Source: Ignavibacteriales bacterium (GTDB lineage: Bacteria; Bacteroidota; Ignavibacteria; Ignavibacteriales; Melioribacteraceae). Taken from it: a DNA stretch of 8,765 bases. Under the pieces are notes generated by a model that was not told the origin of the DNA, did not search any database, and was given only the letters and a program-made list of their open reading frames with translations. Location: assembly GCA_020059785.1 (NCBI GenBank), contig JAGVBL010000080.1, positions 1 to 8,765 on the forward strand, written 5' to 3'. Shown here one piece after another: positions 7,681 through 8,765 of the stretch. Position numbers and translations under genes: made by a program. Positions within the stretch are counted from its first letter, which is position 1; each line of letters opens with the position of its first letter.

Positions 7681-7917
7681 TTAATTAACAGCTTCCACTC
7701 TTCTAATACCGGGAACTTCTCGTATTAAAACTCTTTCAACACCAGCTCTAAGTGTCATTTGTGACATTGGACAGCTGACACATGCGCCCGTTAGTTTTAC
7801 TTCTACAATTCCTTCCTGAGTAACGTTGACTAATTCAACGTCGCCACCATCAGCTTTTAAATAAGGACGAATCGATTCTAATGCTTTAAGCACTTTCTCT
7901 TTTAATAATTCACTCAT
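7681..7917 (-). CDS. Single-domain Nfu/NifU C-terminal-type Fe-S scaffold protein
   Basis: A 78-residue protein consisting only of the NifU C-terminal (Nfu) domain. It has the family core LKADGGDVELV (20-30) and the cluster-binding motif C46-V-S-C49 followed by MTLRAGVERVL. In known members two subunits hold a [4Fe-4S] cluster between their CxxC motifs and pass it to target apoproteins in the cytosol. Longer homologues such as NfuA carry an extra A-type domain; this one does not, and its length is normal for the short class. It begins 10 bases after the Mrp gene stops, with a strong ribosome binding site, so the two are co-translated. That fits a joint role in cluster delivery. No gene symbol is assigned because naming of short Nfu proteins varies. 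Confidence 0.95.
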   Translation of the reverse strand: MSELLKEKVLKALESIRPYLKADGGDVELVNVTQEGIVEVKLTGACVSCPMSQMTLRAGVERVLIREVPGIRRVEAVN

Positions 7918-7923
7918 TCTTTT

Positions 7924-7929
7924 CTCCTT
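7924..7929 (-). promoter_or_regulatory. Strong ribosome binding site of nfu overlapping the mrp stop codon
   Basis: The minus-strand sequence TAAGGAG at 7924-7930 contains both the mrp stop codon TAA (7928-7930) and AAGGAG, a near-perfect Shine-Dalgarno sequence 6 bases before the nfu ATG (7915-7917). The arrangement implies tight translational coupling of the two genes. Confidence 0.85.
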
Positions 7930-8765
7930 AATTCTCTCCTAAAGAAATATCTATTTTAGGAGTTCTTACAGATAATGTGTTTATACTAACCTGAGCTGCC
8001 AGGTTTTTACTTATTTCCAAGATTTTTATTGACTCATCCGAATCCGGTTGTCCGAACACAATCGGTTTACCATCATCACCGCCTATTCTGATATTAGGGT
8101 TAATGGGTATAGATCCTAAAAGTGGAAGTGATAATTCATCGGCTAATTTACTTCCTCCACCCGATCCAAATATATCATATTTTTTCTTTGTATCAGGTGC
8201 AATAAAATAGCTCATGTTCTCAACAATACCAAGGATTGGTACATTAACACGCTGGAACATTCTTATTGCTTTTCTCACATCTATTAAAGAAACGTCTTGC
8301 GGAGTTGTTACAACTATTGCACCAGTAAGTGGAATAGTCTGTACAAGTGTTAGCTGAATATCTCCGGTTCCCGGAGGAAGATCAAAAATGAGATAATCAA
8401 GTTCATCCCAATGAACATCGGACATAAATTGTTTTATTGCTCCACTTGCCATTGGTCCACGCCAGATTACCGGGGCATCATCCTCTATAAGAAATCCAAT
8501 AGAGATCACTTTAATACCAAAATTTTCGAGCGGAAGCATCTTGGCAGTTTGTAAATCCTGAAAAACTTTTGGCTTTTCCTTAATCCCAAGCATAAGTGGA
8601 ATACTTGGACCATATATATCGGCGTCAATTAATCCCACCTTAGCACCTAACTTTGCAAGTGCAACCGAGATATTAACCGCAACAGTACTTTTTCCTACAC
8701 CACCTTTTCCACTGGCTACCGCTATTGTATTTTTTACTCCGGGAAGAATTGTATTTTTTCTTTCA
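7928..8765 (-). CDS. mrp: Mrp/ApbC-family Fe-S cluster carrier ATPase (partial, N-terminus beyond right edge)
   Basis: The frame is open from codon 8762-8764 to the stop at 7928, giving 278 visible residues; about 80-100 more, usually including a MIP18/DUF59 domain, should lie beyond the edge. A GTG at 8636-8638 is internal, because the deviant Walker A SGKGGVGKST at 8684-8713 lies upstream of it and is essential. Further ParA/MinD-type signatures are LIDADIYGPS just after that GTG, FDLPPGTGD (Walker B region), TTPQDVSL, and IFGSGGG. Family members bind and transfer [4Fe-4S] clusters in an ATP-dependent manner in the cytosol. The CxxC pair that bridges the cluster in ApbC would follow ENMSYF, but here that place reads APDT (8189-8200), so cluster binding must be atypical or absent. 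The adjacent nfu supports an Fe-S role. Confidence 0.95.
   Translation of the reverse strand, partial: ERKNTILPGVKNTIAVASGKGGVGKSTVAVNISVALAKLGAKVGLIDADIYGPSIPLMLGIKEKPKVFQDLQTAKMLPLENFGIKVISIGFLIEDDAPVIWRGPMASGAIKQFMSDVHWDELDYLIFDLPPGTGDIQLTLVQTIPLTGAIVVTTPQDVSLIDVRKAIRMFQRVNVPILGIVENMSYFIAPDTKKKYDIFGSGGGSKLADELSLPLLGSIPINPNIRIGGDDGKPIVFGQPDSDESIKILEISKNLAAQVSINTLSVRTPKIDISLGEN

Noticed and set aside
7473..7688. Plus-strand open frame of 71 codons opposite tpiA
   Set aside because: It is antisense to the intact N-terminal half of triosephosphate isomerase and has no support of its own.
7928..8638. Mrp gene as a complete short ORF starting at GTG 8638
   Set aside because: The same frame continues upstream through the Walker A motif to the window edge, so this GTG is an internal valine codon.

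Overview
The window is an AT-rich bacterial stretch in which every convincing gene lies on the minus strand, so transcription runs from position 8765 towards position 1. The order of transcription is: an Mrp/ApbC-type Fe-S carrier ATPase (5' end outside the window), a single-domain Nfu scaffold protein, triosephosphate isomerase, a large secreted/membrane protein of unusual architecture, the chromosome condensation ATPase SMC, and an HAD-family phosphatase cut off by the left edge. Genes fill almost the whole window. The longest gap is 104 bases (6786-6889), and no tRNA, rRNA, CRISPR array, insertion sequence or long repeat was seen.

The sequence points to the Bacteroidota/Chlorobiota group, most likely an Ignavibacteria-like lineage. 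The grounds are low GC, a signal peptide ending in a typical S-x-A-Q cleavage site, an SMC head with the segment IELKMV in place of the usual IGQGKV, and an mrp-nfu gene pair. Fairly clear Shine-Dalgarno sequences argue somewhat against flavobacteria-type Bacteroidota. This placement is an inference from memory of family features, not a computed phylogeny.

Region by region: 7681-8765 is an Fe-S cluster delivery pair with a 10-base gap, in which the mrp stop codon overlaps the nfu ribosome binding site. Positions 6890-7648 encode a complete, catalytically intact triosephosphate isomerase. Positions 6786-6889 hold a good sigma70-like promoter. It appears to drive 4221-6785, a protein with a glycoside hydrolase family 2 (GH2) fold, degenerate catalytic residues and a C-terminal multi-pass membrane domain resembling Yip1. 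Positions 618-4211 encode a full-length SMC starting at TTG, nine bases after the stop of the GH2-like gene. Positions 1-609 carry the N-terminal 203 residues of an MtnX-like HAD phosphatase.

Four of the genes are housekeeping (Fe-S assembly, glycolysis, chromosome segregation). The notable element is the GH2-like pseudoenzyme fused to a membrane bundle, probably co-transcribed and translationally coupled with smc. Secondary points are the lost Q-loop glutamine in SMC and the absent CxxC motif in Mrp.
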